Below, piece by piece: positions 50,246 through 58,380 of a DNA stretch of 64,000 bases (its first letter is position 1; each line of letters opens with the position of its first letter). The stretch lies in assembly GCF_003030345.1 (NCBI RefSeq), contig NZ_CP028158.1, forward strand, positions 310,001-374,000, read 5' to 3'. The translations under genes and the position numbers were made by a program. The DNA comes from Plantactinospora sp. BC1 (lineage in GTDB: Bacteria > Actinomycetota > Actinomycetes > Mycobacteriales > Micromonosporaceae). The notes under the pieces are model-generated. The model saw only the letters and a list, made by a program, of their open reading frames with translations. It was not told the DNA's origin and searched no databases.

Positions 50246-51678
50246 CGCCGTTCCTCCGTTGCGGTGGCGGTCATGTCGGCGCGGGGTTCGGGCATCGGCG
50301 CTCCTCCGGTAGGGCGGCGCTCGTCGGGTGCGAGGCCGGCGAGGGCGGCCCGGGCGGCGTCGTCCAGTGCCGCCAGCCCCGCCTGGTCGGCGGCGACGAG
50401 CAGGGCGTACAGCCGGCCGTCGAAGGGCGGCGGACGATCGGCGTCGGCGTTGACCGTGCCGAAACAGGTGATGAGGAACCGCTCGGCGCCGGTGCGGTCG
50501 AGTACCGGCCCGAGCGTGCGGGCGAGTTCGTCGAAGGAGACGGGCGCGGCCAGCCGCAGCGGGTAGTGCCGGGCGAGCGCCACGTGCCCGTCGGGCTGGT
50601 ACCGCTCGGTCACCCCGCCCTGGTAGCTCGACATGTTCAGCCGGGCGTTGATCTCCAGTACCGGGTACAGCTCGCCGCCGGTGGCGACGACCGCGTCGAC
50701 GCCGACCACCCCGACGTACCCGTCGGCGTGCAGCCGGGTCCCGACCACCTCGGCGGCGTGCGCCAGCTCGGCCCGCTGCCGTGGGGTGAGCGCGACCGGC
50801 ATCAGGTGTCCCTTGTGTACGCCGTTCTCGGTGATCGCCCGCTTGACGAAGTCGAGGGTGACCCGGCCGTCGCCGGCCACCGTGAGCTGGTAGTTGAGGT
50901 CGTGGCTCTTCTCCAGCCACTCCTCGACGACCACGTGCAGCCGGTCGTCGCCGCTGCGCTCGGCCCGCCGGTCGACCATCCGCAGCAGCCGGTCGGCGGT
51001 CTCCGGGCGGTCCAGCAGCAGGAGCCCCTTGCCGGAGACCCCGTAGGCGTCCTTCACCACGAATCGGGTGCCGTCCGCGAGCGCCGCCCGGCGTCGGTGC
51101 AGCACCGCCGCGAGTTCGTCGCGGCTCTCGCAGCAGTCGCCGGGCACGGCCCGCAACCCGGCGGCCGAGGTCAGCCGGCGGGAGTAGATCTTGCTGTTGA
51201 CCCGGGCGAAGGTGGCCGCGTCGGGTACCGCGAGCGGCAGCCCGCACCGGTCGGCGAGCTTCTCCTCCAGCGCGGTGGTCCCCATCGGCAGCAGTCGGGC
51301 CCCGGCGGCGCCGAGCGCGTGCAGCCGGCCGAGCAGCCCGGGGGAGTCGAGGACGTCCTCGGTCGTCGACCGGTCGGCCCGGACGTTCTCCGGCACGAGT
51401 ACGGTCGGCACCGGCAGCCCCAGCCCGGTCAGGTACTCCCGGTAGCCGGGGTCGAGCGGGTGTTTGAGCACCAGTACGTCGTCCGCGCCGGCCAGCAGGA
51501 CGCCGTGTTCCTCCATCCGGGCCACCACCGAGGTCGGGGCGGCGAATCGCGGCGCGGGAAGTCCGACGTGTCCCTCGGCCCACCAGTTCTCGGCCTCGAA
51601 GTTGCAGAGCAGGACCAGTCGCCCGGTGGGCGCGCCGAGCAGGTTCGTCTTGAGCGTACGCAGATAGCTCGTGTCCAT
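50242..51678 (-). CDS. ATP-grasp ligase, BtrJ/PGM1-like (amino acid to ACP)
   Basis: 478 residues from ATG 51678 (GGAGGGTGGGCG upstream). A pre-ATP-grasp N-terminal domain (TGRLVLLCNFEAENWW) precedes the ATP-grasp core: TRFVVKDAYGVSGKGLLLL (nucleotide loop), VVVEEWLEKSHDLNYQL, and PVLEINARLNMSSYQGG (metal-binding Glu/Asn). Family members join a carboxylate to an amine or thiol with ATP. Overlapping by 4 bp with the PLP decarboxylase and close to the ACP, it is best read as the enzyme that loads an amino acid onto the ACP, as BtrJ does. Confidence 0.8.
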   Translation of the reverse strand: MDTSYLRTLKTNLLGAPTGRLVLLCNFEAENWWAEGHVGLPAPRFAAPTSVVARMEEHGVLLAGADDVLVLKHPLDPGYREYLTGLGLPVPTVLVPENVRADRSTTEDVLDSPGLLGRLHALGAAGARLLPMGTTALEEKLADRCGLPLAVPDAATFARVNSKIYSRRLTSAAGLRAVPGDCCESRDELAAVLHRRRAALADGTRFVVKDAYGVSGKGLLLLDRPETADRLLRMVDRRAERSGDDRLHVVVEEWLEKSHDLNYQLTVAGDGRVTLDFVKRAITENGVHKGHLMPVALTPRQRAELAHAAEVVGTRLHADGYVGVVGVDAVVATGGELYPVLEINARLNMSSYQGGVTERYQPDGHVALARHYPLRLAAPVSFDELARTLGPVLDRTGAERFLITCFGTVNADADRPPPFDGRLYALLVAADQAGLAALDDAARAALAGLAPDERRPTGGAPMPEPRADMTATATEERR

Positions 51679-51691
51679 CGCCCACCCTCCG

Positions 51692-52660
51692 TCAGTATTG
51701 GATGACCATGGCGGCGTACGTGGCGCCGACCCCGACCGAGGTCAGCAGGTAGTACTGCCCCGGAATCAGCAGATCGCGGTCGCGCATCGTCGCCAGGTTG
51801 ATGAACGGATCGGAACAGTACGTGTGGCTGTAACTCGCGATGTTGTCGAGAAAGACGCGGCTCCGGTCGAGGCCGACCTTCGCGCACAGCCGCAACCACA
51901 GTGTCCGGTTGACGTTGTGCGGGACCACCATCGCGATGTCGGAAATCTCCAGCCCGGCCCGGCGCAACGCCTCCTGCATCATTTCCCACAGGTGGACGTT
52001 GTAGGTGTCGTCGAATTCCTTCTGCCGCTCGACCGTCATCCGGAAGCCGTCGGCGAACTCACCGGCGGTGTGTGCGGCGTAGGAGAGGATCCGGCTGCCG
52101 GTGCCGTCGACGCCGAGCAGGCACGCCGCCGAGCCCTCCCCGGTCACCGAGACGTTGAGCATGTACCGCACCAGGCCGGTGAACGGCTTCTCGCCGGTGA
52201 CCACCAGCGCCTGCGCGGTCGGGTCGCCGTCGGCGCGGAGCAGCTCGCTGGCGACGTCCAGCGCGGCCAGGTTGCTGGCGCACATCTGGTGGGTGACGGC
52301 GAAGGCGTCCGCGTCGACCAGGCCCAGCCGCTCGCGCAGCCGGTCGGCCGCGAAGACGAACGACGGGGTGAGGTCGGGGAAGGTGTGTGCGTAGATCAGG
52401 TACCGGATGCGGCCCGGGTCGGAGACCGAGCGGAGGACCTTCTCGGCCGGGGCGGCGAGCAGGTCGAAGAGGTCCAGGTCGGGGTCGAGGTGTATCCGGT
52501 CGAGTCCGCGAATGCGCCGGAACATGCGTGCCTGATGTCGGTTCAGTCCATTCGCCTCGGCGATCTCCTCGACGGCCCAGGACCGTTCCGGGGCGAACGC
52601 CTCGACACGCAACAGGCTCGTGACGGGCTTGGCCACCGATTTCTCCAGGTGAGCGGCCAC
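51692..52660 (-). CDS. Ketoacyl synthase III family enzyme (catalytic partner)
   Basis: 322 residues using GTG 52660, which follows GGGAGG; GTG 52636 has its own GGAG and is equally possible. Nucleophile Cys127 (VTHQMCASNLAALDVA) and His248 (VVPHNVN, for the usual PHQAN) are present. The third residue, Asn in NTSAAS, is replaced in ASYSHTYCSD, so condensation chemistry may be altered or the enzyme may be an acyltransferase as in CerJ-like KAS III. First gene of the minus-strand operon, 13 bp before the ATP-grasp gene. Confidence 0.8.
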   Translation of the reverse strand: MAAHLEKSVAKPVTSLLRVEAFAPERSWAVEEIAEANGLNRHQARMFRRIRGLDRIHLDPDLDLFDLLAAPAEKVLRSVSDPGRIRYLIYAHTFPDLTPSFVFAADRLRERLGLVDADAFAVTHQMCASNLAALDVASELLRADGDPTAQALVVTGEKPFTGLVRYMLNVSVTGEGSAACLLGVDGTGSRILSYAAHTAGEFADGFRMTVERQKEFDDTYNVHLWEMMQEALRRAGLEISDIAMVVPHNVNRTLWLRLCAKVGLDRSRVFLDNIASYSHTYCSDPFINLATMRDRDLLIPGQYYLLTSVGVGATYAAMVIQY

Positions 52661-52678
52661 CGATTCCTCCCAGTGAGC
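52631..52678 (-). repeat. Duplicated translation-start region
   Basis: Two 24-bp units (52631-52654, 52655-52678) differ at 3 positions. Each encodes AH-W/L-E-E/K-SVA and each carries its own GGAG box and GTG codon. The KAS III gene therefore has two tandem potential start sites eight codons apart. Confidence 0.7.
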
Positions 52679-52696
52679 GGTACGCCGGCGCGGCAC

Positions 52697-52958
52697 TGTC
52701 GCACAACGACGGCGCGCGGCGATGCCAGATTATGTGCGGCGCCCGTTCGGCGGAACTGGGGAATCCCCCAGGATCTCGACGCTCTTCAATGTTCTCGAAA
52801 AGGCTCGGGTTTCCCCGATTGCCACGGGCCGAGCAATTCGCCTAGCGTGTTCGGCAGCCAGCGAGCCACCCATCCGCTCGACGTGTGCCGACGGACCGGC
52901 GAATCGACGCGCCGGTCGGGTGGCCGCCGCCACTTCCGGTTTCCCTGAGGAGACGGCA
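52697..52958. promoter_or_regulatory. Bidirectional promoter region of the biosynthetic cluster
   Basis: The gap between the two divergent operons is A+T-richer than its surroundings. CTGGGG-AATC-CCCCAG (52756-52771) is a perfect 6-bp inverted repeat. GAGGAGA before 52959 is the ribosome site of the condensation gene. No -10/-35 pair is convincing. Confidence 0.5.
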
Positions 52959-54779
52959 ATGGGAATAAAGCCGATAGACCTCTTTCCGCCTCCGGTCGTC
53001 GGTCCTCGGACGTCCACTGTCGAGCTGGTCCGGGTGGAGCGGCGGTACGCGAAGGTGGTCGGCGGCCGGGGCGGCGACGGGCCGCTCACCCTCGGCCACC
53101 TCGGCATGCTGAAGTGGATCAACCAGGAGAAGCCGTACGGCCGCTGGGCGGCGGCGCCGCTGGAACTGCCCCCGGGCGCAAACGTCGACGACGTGGTGGC
53201 CGCGCTCGGCGTGCTGGTGTCCCGGCACGAGGGTCTGCGGACCCTCTTTCCCGGTCGGGGCGAACAGGTGCAGCGGGTACTCGCGCACTGCGAGCTGCCG
53301 GTCGACGTGTACGAACACGGCGAGGCGGATCCACCGGCGCTGATCGAGGAACTCTTCCACCGGCTCCGCAACGCCGAGTTCGACCTCGCCGAGGAGTTGC
53401 CGCTGCGCGCCGCGGTCGCCGTACGCGACGGCGTGCTCACCGTCGCGGCCGTGGTCTACTCGCACGTCGTCGTCGACCTGATGAGCGCGGAACTGCTCGG
53501 TCGGGAGTTCACCGCACTCGCCGCCGATCCGGCCCGCCGGCACGTCGGACCGCCGACGCACCAGCCGCTGGACCAGGCGGCGTACGAGCGGTCACCGGCC
53601 GGGCGACGCCGGCTCGACACCGCCCTCGGGTACTGGGAACGTCACCTGCGGCGGCTACCGCAGTGCACCTGGGCGGCACCGCGGTCGACGGCGCCACCCG
53701 GCGGCGCCCTCTCCGGCTGGCTCTGGTCCCGGGCCGGGGCGCTGGCCCTGCCGCAGATCACCGCCCGGGTGGGTGCGAGCGAGTCGATGGCGGTGCTCAC
53801 CGCGATCTGCGCGGTGCTGGCCCGGCGCACCGGGCACCGGAGTTTCCCGCTGCCGACCCTGGCCAGCAACCGGATCGAGCGTCGGCTCCGGGAGTACATC
53901 GGACCGCTGGCCGCGGACAGTCTGGTGCCGGTCGACATCGACGCCGAGAGCTACGACGACCAGCTGCGGCGGGTGGGCGGCGCGGTGCTGCGGGCCGGGC
54001 GACAGGCGTTGGTCGACGACGTCGCGCGGGTCCGGATGATCGATCGGATCCACCACGACCGGGGCAACTGGTACGGCCGGGACACCACCTTCAACGACGC
54101 CAGCACCTTCAACGACACCGAGGCGGCAGCCGACCCGACCGAGGCGGCAGCCGACCCGACCGAGGCGGTGGCCGACCCGACCGCTGGCCGGAAAGCCAGG
54201 AAAGCGCTCGGCGAGAGCCGGATCTGGTGGCAGGACTGGCCGCCCATCTCCCCGCTGCTGGCGTTCCGGCTGATGCAGAAGCGCGGTGAACTGGTGCTCG
54301 GCATCATCGCCCACGACCGGAACCGGATCCCGGCGGAGGAGATCGACCAGCTGCTGCGCGGCGTGGAGCGGGTGCTGGTGGCGGCGGCCGAGGGGGACTT
54401 CCCGATGTCCCGGATCGGCGAGGTGAGCGGTGTCGAGCCGATGGAGCGCGGCGCCGGTTGGCGACTCGTCGACTCCTCCTGGGTCGAGCTGGCCGAGGCA
54501 CAGCGACTCCTCGACGAGTCGCTGGACGCACCGGTCCGGCGGGTCTTCGCGATCCCGGACGGCGACGGGCACCGGCTGGTGGCGTACCTGGTCGGCGGCT
54601 CGGCCCGGACCCCACGGGAGGCGCACGCCGCCTGCGTGGCCGCGATGCCGGGCCGCCGTACCGCGATGACGCCGCAGCGGTACGTGATCTGCGCCGAGCC
54701 GCCGGCCGACCCGGCCGATCCGGCGGCCTGGGCCCGGCAGCCCGTACTGGCCGACGGCGACGGCCGGATGGACCCGTGA
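52959..54779 (+). CDS. Stand-alone condensation-domain protein
   Basis: 606 residues from ATG 52959 (GAGGAGA upstream). About 35-470 follows the NRPS condensation/acyltransferase fold: LTLGHLGMLKWINQEKP, LVSRHEGLRTLF, and the active-site motif SHVVVD at 168-173, where canonical HHxxxD has lost the first His but keeps His169 and Asp173. A low-complexity insert of three TEAAADP units lies near 388-408. The C-terminus (VRRVFAIPDGDGHRLVAYLV, then TPREAHAACVAAMPGRRTAM) resembles the C-terminal subdomain of an adenylation domain. It could join the ACP-bound amine to another acyl unit. First gene of the plus-strand operon. Confidence 0.7.
   Translation: MGIKPIDLFPPPVVGPRTSTVELVRVERRYAKVVGGRGGDGPLTLGHLGMLKWINQEKPYGRWAAAPLELPPGANVDDVVAALGVLVSRHEGLRTLFPGRGEQVQRVLAHCELPVDVYEHGEADPPALIEELFHRLRNAEFDLAEELPLRAAVAVRDGVLTVAAVVYSHVVVDLMSAELLGREFTALAADPARRHVGPPTHQPLDQAAYERSPAGRRRLDTALGYWERHLRRLPQCTWAAPRSTAPPGGALSGWLWSRAGALALPQITARVGASESMAVLTAICAVLARRTGHRSFPLPTLASNRIERRLREYIGPLAADSLVPVDIDAESYDDQLRRVGGAVLRAGRQALVDDVARVRMIDRIHHDRGNWYGRDTTFNDASTFNDTEAAADPTEAAADPTEAVADPTAGRKARKALGESRIWWQDWPPISPLLAFRLMQKRGELVLGIIAHDRNRIPAEEIDQLLRGVERVLVAAAEGDFPMSRIGEVSGVEPMERGAGWRLVDSSWVELAEAQRLLDESLDAPVRRVFAIPDGDGHRLVAYLVGGSARTPREAHAACVAAMPGRRTAMTPQRYVICAEPPADPADPAAWARQPVLADGDGRMDP
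54118..54182 (+). repeat. 21-bp in-frame repeat
   Basis: Three near-identical copies of GAGGCGGCAGCCGACCCGACC encode three TEAAADP units in the condensation protein. A strand-slippage expansion in a disordered linker. Confidence 0.8.
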
Positions 54780-55663
54780 GCGGGCGGACCGGCGGAGCCG
54801 GCGTCCCGGGCGACGACGTGGCCATCGCCGTGACCGACCTGCGCAAGTCCTACCGGGGGCGGCCGGCGGTGGCCGGCATCGACCTGACGATCCCCCGGGG
54901 CGAGGTCTTCGCCCTGCTCGGCCCGAACGGCGCCGGCAAGACCACCACGGTGGAGATCCTGGAGGGGCACCGCCGGCGCGACGCCGGCCAGGTGCGGGTG
55001 CTCGGCGTCGACCCGGCGCTCGGCCGGGCGGACTGGAAGGCCCGGCTCGGCATCGTGTTGCAGCGCTCCGACGACCTGACCCAGGGCGGGGCGCTCACCG
55101 TACGGGACTGGACCCGGGCGATCGCGGCCTGCTTCCCGAACCCGCGGGACCCGGACGAGGTGATCGAGCTGGTCGGGCTGACCGACCGGCGCGACGCCCG
55201 CGCGGCGTACCTCTCCGGGGGTCAACGCCGTCGGCTCGACGTCGCGCTCGGCATCGTCGGCCGGCCGGAGCTGCTCTTCCTGGACGAGCCGACGACCGGG
55301 TTCGACCCCGAGGCACGCCGCCGGTTCTGGGACCTGATCGCCGATCTCGCCCGGTCCGGCACGACGATCCTGCTCACCACCCACTATCTGGAGGAGGCCG
55401 AGCATCTCGCCGACCGGATCGCCGTGATCGTCGACGGCCGGGTCGTGGAGATCGGCTCCCCGCAGACCCTCGGCGGCCGGGCCACCGCCCCCGCCACGGT
55501 CCGCTGGCTCACCCCCGACGGACCCCGCAGCGTCCGCACCGGTACCCCGGCGAAGCTGGTCGCCGAGCTGGCCACCGAGTACGGACCGGAGGTGCCGGGG
55601 CTGGCGGTCGAGCGGCCCAGCCTGGAGGAGACCTACCTGCGGATGATCGGAGAGCCGACGTGA
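54776..55663 (+). CDS. ABC exporter ATP-binding protein (DrrA-like)
   Basis: 295 residues from GTG 54776, which overlaps the condensation gene's stop (GTGA). LGPNGAGKTTTVEIL (Walker A), YLSGGQRRRLDVALG (signature), LLFLDEPTTGFDP (Walker B), TTHYLEEAEHL (H-loop), and the C-terminal extension typical of drug-export ATPases. It pairs with the ABC-2 permease at 55660 and probably exports the cluster's product, giving self-protection. Confidence 0.9.
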   Translation: MSGRTGGAGVPGDDVAIAVTDLRKSYRGRPAVAGIDLTIPRGEVFALLGPNGAGKTTTVEILEGHRRRDAGQVRVLGVDPALGRADWKARLGIVLQRSDDLTQGGALTVRDWTRAIAACFPNPRDPDEVIELVGLTDRRDARAAYLSGGQRRRLDVALGIVGRPELLFLDEPTTGFDPEARRRFWDLIADLARSGTTILLTTHYLEEAEHLADRIAVIVDGRVVEIGSPQTLGGRATAPATVRWLTPDGPRSVRTGTPAKLVAELATEYGPEVPGLAVERPSLEETYLRMIGEPT

Positions 55664-56484
55664 CCGCCCCCGGACTCCCCGCCCGGCTGCCGGCCGTACT
55701 GGCGGTCACCCGGGCCCGGGTACGCGTGGAGTTCCTGGTCTTCATCCGGGAACGCATCTCGGTGGTCTTCACCTTCTTCTTCCCGGTACTGCTGCTGATC
55801 GTGATCGGCGCGATCTTCCACGGCCAGCGGTTGCCGGGCGACGTCGACCTCGCGCAGTACTTCGTCGCGGGCATGATCGGGGCCGGCCTCTTCGGCGTCA
55901 GCTTCCAGAACGTCGCCATCGCGATCCCGATCGAACGGGACATCGGCACCCTCAAACGGCTCGCCGGCACCCCGATGCCGAGGTCGGCGTACTTCCTCGG
56001 CAAGATGGCGATGGTCGCGTTCGTCGCGCTGGCCCAGAACGTACTGCTGCTCGGCATCGGCTCGGCCTTCTTCGGGCTGCGACTGCCGGACACCGCCGAC
56101 CGGTGGCTGACCTATCTCTGGGTCATCGCGCTCGGCATCGCCTCGTGCACCCTGCTGGGCATCGCGGCGAGCGGGTTCGTCCGCAACGGCCGTACCGCTC
56201 CGGCGGTGATGTCACCGATCGCGATCGTGCTCCAGTTCATCTCCGGCGTCTACTTCGTCTTCGCCACCATGCCGACCTGGATGCAGACGGTGGCCGCCAT
56301 CTTCCCGCTCAAGTGGATCGCCCAGGGGATGCGGTCGGTGTTCCTGCCCGACGGCTACCAGAGCCAGGAGCCGGCCGGGAGCTGGGAACTCGACCGGGTG
56401 GCCCTGGTCCTCGCCGCCTGGTGCGTACTCGGCTTCGTGGTCGCCGTCCGCACCTTCCGCTGGCGCGGCCGGACCGACGACTGA
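55660..56484 (+). CDS. ABC-2 type exporter permease (DrrB-like)
   Basis: 274 residues, GTG start overlapping the ATPase stop. Six predicted membrane helices; an ABC-2 signature region around ERDIGTLKRLAGTPMPRSAYF and a late PLKWIAQGMRSVFLP segment. Forms the membrane half of the exporter with 54776-55663. The carbamoyltransferase follows 13 bp later. Confidence 0.9.
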   Translation: MTAPGLPARLPAVLAVTRARVRVEFLVFIRERISVVFTFFFPVLLLIVIGAIFHGQRLPGDVDLAQYFVAGMIGAGLFGVSFQNVAIAIPIERDIGTLKRLAGTPMPRSAYFLGKMAMVAFVALAQNVLLLGIGSAFFGLRLPDTADRWLTYLWVIALGIASCTLLGIAASGFVRNGRTAPAVMSPIAIVLQFISGVYFVFATMPTWMQTVAAIFPLKWIAQGMRSVFLPDGYQSQEPAGSWELDRVALVLAAWCVLGFVVAVRTFRWRGRTDD

Positions 56485-56497
56485 AGGGAGGGAACCG

Positions 56498-58309
56498 ATG
56501 GAGGCTGCACAACGTCCCCGGGTGGTTCTCGGTTACAGCGGGCTGCACGGCTCCGCCGAGCTGAAGGCGGCCGGTTTCGCCGACCTGGACGAGCGCGAGG
56601 CGCGGCTGTTCCAGGGGCTGGACTCGGCGGCGGCACTGGTGGTCGACGGTGCACTGGTCGCGGCGGTCCAGCAGGAGCGGTACTCCGGCCGCAAGTTCGA
56701 CCACGCCTTCCCGGTCGACGCCATGCGGTCCTGCCTGCGCCTGGCCGGCCTGGACTTCGCCGTGGTCGACGCGGTGGCGCACAACTTCGACCACACCAGG
56801 TTCGAGATCTTCGCCCAGGGCGAGCCGTACGCGCTGCGCCGCTACACCGAGGTGCTGGCGCCGCAGCGGCAGACCGAGCTGCTGCACCGGTTCGTGCCGG
56901 AACTCTCCGAGCACCGGGTGCGGCCGGTGCCACACCACCAGGCGCACGCGCTGACCGCGGCGATCCCGGCCGGCTTCGACGAGGCGCTGGTGGTGGTGCT
57001 GGACGGGATGGGCGAACTGCACGCGGTCAGCGTCTACGCCTGGCGGGGCGGGGCGCTGCACCGGCTGGCCACCCTCGACTACCGCAGCAGCCTGGGACTC
57101 TTCTACGCCCTGGTCACCATGTTCACCGGGTACTGGCCGAACAGCGACGAGTACAAGGTGATGGCGCTGGCCGCGCTCGGCGACCCGGAACGGTACCGGT
57201 CGGTGATGGCGGAGGCCGTCACACTCGGCCCGGACGGGCGGTTCGACGTGCCGGTGCTGCGGCACAACCGCGACCCGCGCAGCCGGGAGACCTTCGCCGG
57301 GTCCCGGGCCTGGCTCGCCGGGCGGGTCGGTCCGGAACGAGGGGCGGGCGAGGCGCTGAGCCAGGCGCACATCGACCTGGCCACCGCCGCGCAGCAGCGG
57401 TTGGAGCAGGCGATCTTCCACCTCGTCGGCCACTGGGTGCGGCGGACCGGGCTGCGCCGGGTCGCCTTCGCCGGCGGCGTGGCGCTGAACTGCGCCGCGA
57501 TCGGCAAGCTCGCGTACTCCGGTCTGGTCGACGCGATCTACGTGCAGCCGGCGGCCGGCGACGAGGGTACCGCGGTCGGTGCCGCGCTCGCGGTGGCCGC
57601 CCCGCCGACCGAGGCGGTCGACTACCCGGCGATGACCTATCTCGGCCCGGAGGTGACCGAGGACGGCCCGCCGGCCGACCAGCCGTACTGGTCGGTGCGG
57701 GTCGGGCCGGGGGTGGCCGAGCAGGTGGTGGCGCGGCTGCTCACCCGGGGCCACATCGTCGGCTGGGCCCAGGGCCGGTTGGAGTTCGGCCCCCGCGCGC
57801 TGGGCAACCGCAGCATCCTGGCCGACCCGCGCGACCGGGGGGCCCGGGAGCGGGTCAACGCGGCGGTCAAGTTCCGGGAGGAGTTCCGGCCGCTGGCCCC
57901 GGCGGTGAAGGCGGAGTCCGCGAGCCGGTACTTCGTCGTGCCGGCCGGGACCAACCTGCGGCACATGACCGTCGCGGTGGCGGTGCACCCGCACGCCCGG
58001 CCGGTCATCCCGGCCGTGGTGCACGACGACGGTACCGCCCGGGTGCAGGCGGTGTTCGCGGCGGAGAACCCCCGGTTCTGGCGCATCCTCGACGAGTTCG
58101 AACGGCTCTGCGGTGTTCCGGTACTGATGAACACCTCGCTGAACGTCAAGGGCCAGCCGACCGCGCGGGCCGGTGCCGAGGCGTTCCGCACGTTCGCCTC
58201 GTCCGGCCTGGACCTGGTGGTCATCGCCGACCGGCTGTACGCGAAGCCGTCGGCGGTCGGTGACGCCGTCGAGGCGCTCGCCGCCGTCACCGGGGCGGTC
58301 TCGGTCTGA
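56498..58309 (+). CDS. O-carbamoyltransferase, TobZ/NodU/CmcH family
   Basis: 603 residues. The N-terminal Kae1-like domain carries VQQERYSGRKFDHAFP and PHHQAHALTAA (metal-binding His), with VVLDGMGELHAVSVY. The YrdC-like C-terminal domain carries EFGPRALGNRSILADPR and LMNTSLNVKGQPT. The family makes carbamoyl-adenylate from carbamoyl phosphate and ATP and transfers the carbamoyl group to a hydroxyl (tobramycin, cephamycin, novobiocin, Nod factors). It is the last gene of the plus operon and implies that the product is carbamoylated. Confidence 0.92.
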   Translation: MEAAQRPRVVLGYSGLHGSAELKAAGFADLDEREARLFQGLDSAAALVVDGALVAAVQQERYSGRKFDHAFPVDAMRSCLRLAGLDFAVVDAVAHNFDHTRFEIFAQGEPYALRRYTEVLAPQRQTELLHRFVPELSEHRVRPVPHHQAHALTAAIPAGFDEALVVVLDGMGELHAVSVYAWRGGALHRLATLDYRSSLGLFYALVTMFTGYWPNSDEYKVMALAALGDPERYRSVMAEAVTLGPDGRFDVPVLRHNRDPRSRETFAGSRAWLAGRVGPERGAGEALSQAHIDLATAAQQRLEQAIFHLVGHWVRRTGLRRVAFAGGVALNCAAIGKLAYSGLVDAIYVQPAAGDEGTAVGAALAVAAPPTEAVDYPAMTYLGPEVTEDGPPADQPYWSVRVGPGVAEQVVARLLTRGHIVGWAQGRLEFGPRALGNRSILADPRDRGARERVNAAVKFREEFRPLAPAVKAESASRYFVVPAGTNLRHMTVAVAVHPHARPVIPAVVHDDGTARVQAVFAAENPRFWRILDEFERLCGVPVLMNTSLNVKGQPTARAGAEAFRTFASSGLDLVVIADRLYAKPSAVGDAVEALAAVTGAVSV

Positions 58310-58335
58310 CGGACACCACGGTTGCCGGCCGCTAC

Positions 58336-58380
58336 TGGAGGACCGCCTACCGCCGGACGTCGTGGAGGACCGCCTACCGC
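58336..58380. repeat. 18-bp direct repeat at the esterase 3' end
   Basis: TGGAGGACCGCCTACCGC occurs at 58336-58353 and 58363-58380, 27 bp apart. The second copy contains the reverse complement of the esterase stop codon. It suggests a short duplication at the boundary of the biosynthetic cluster. Confidence 0.75.

Noticed and set aside
49025-50566. 513-codon plus-strand open frame
   Set aside because: Antisense to the PLP decarboxylase, which has clear motifs; the translation is Val/Ala/Gly/Arg noise without a domain.
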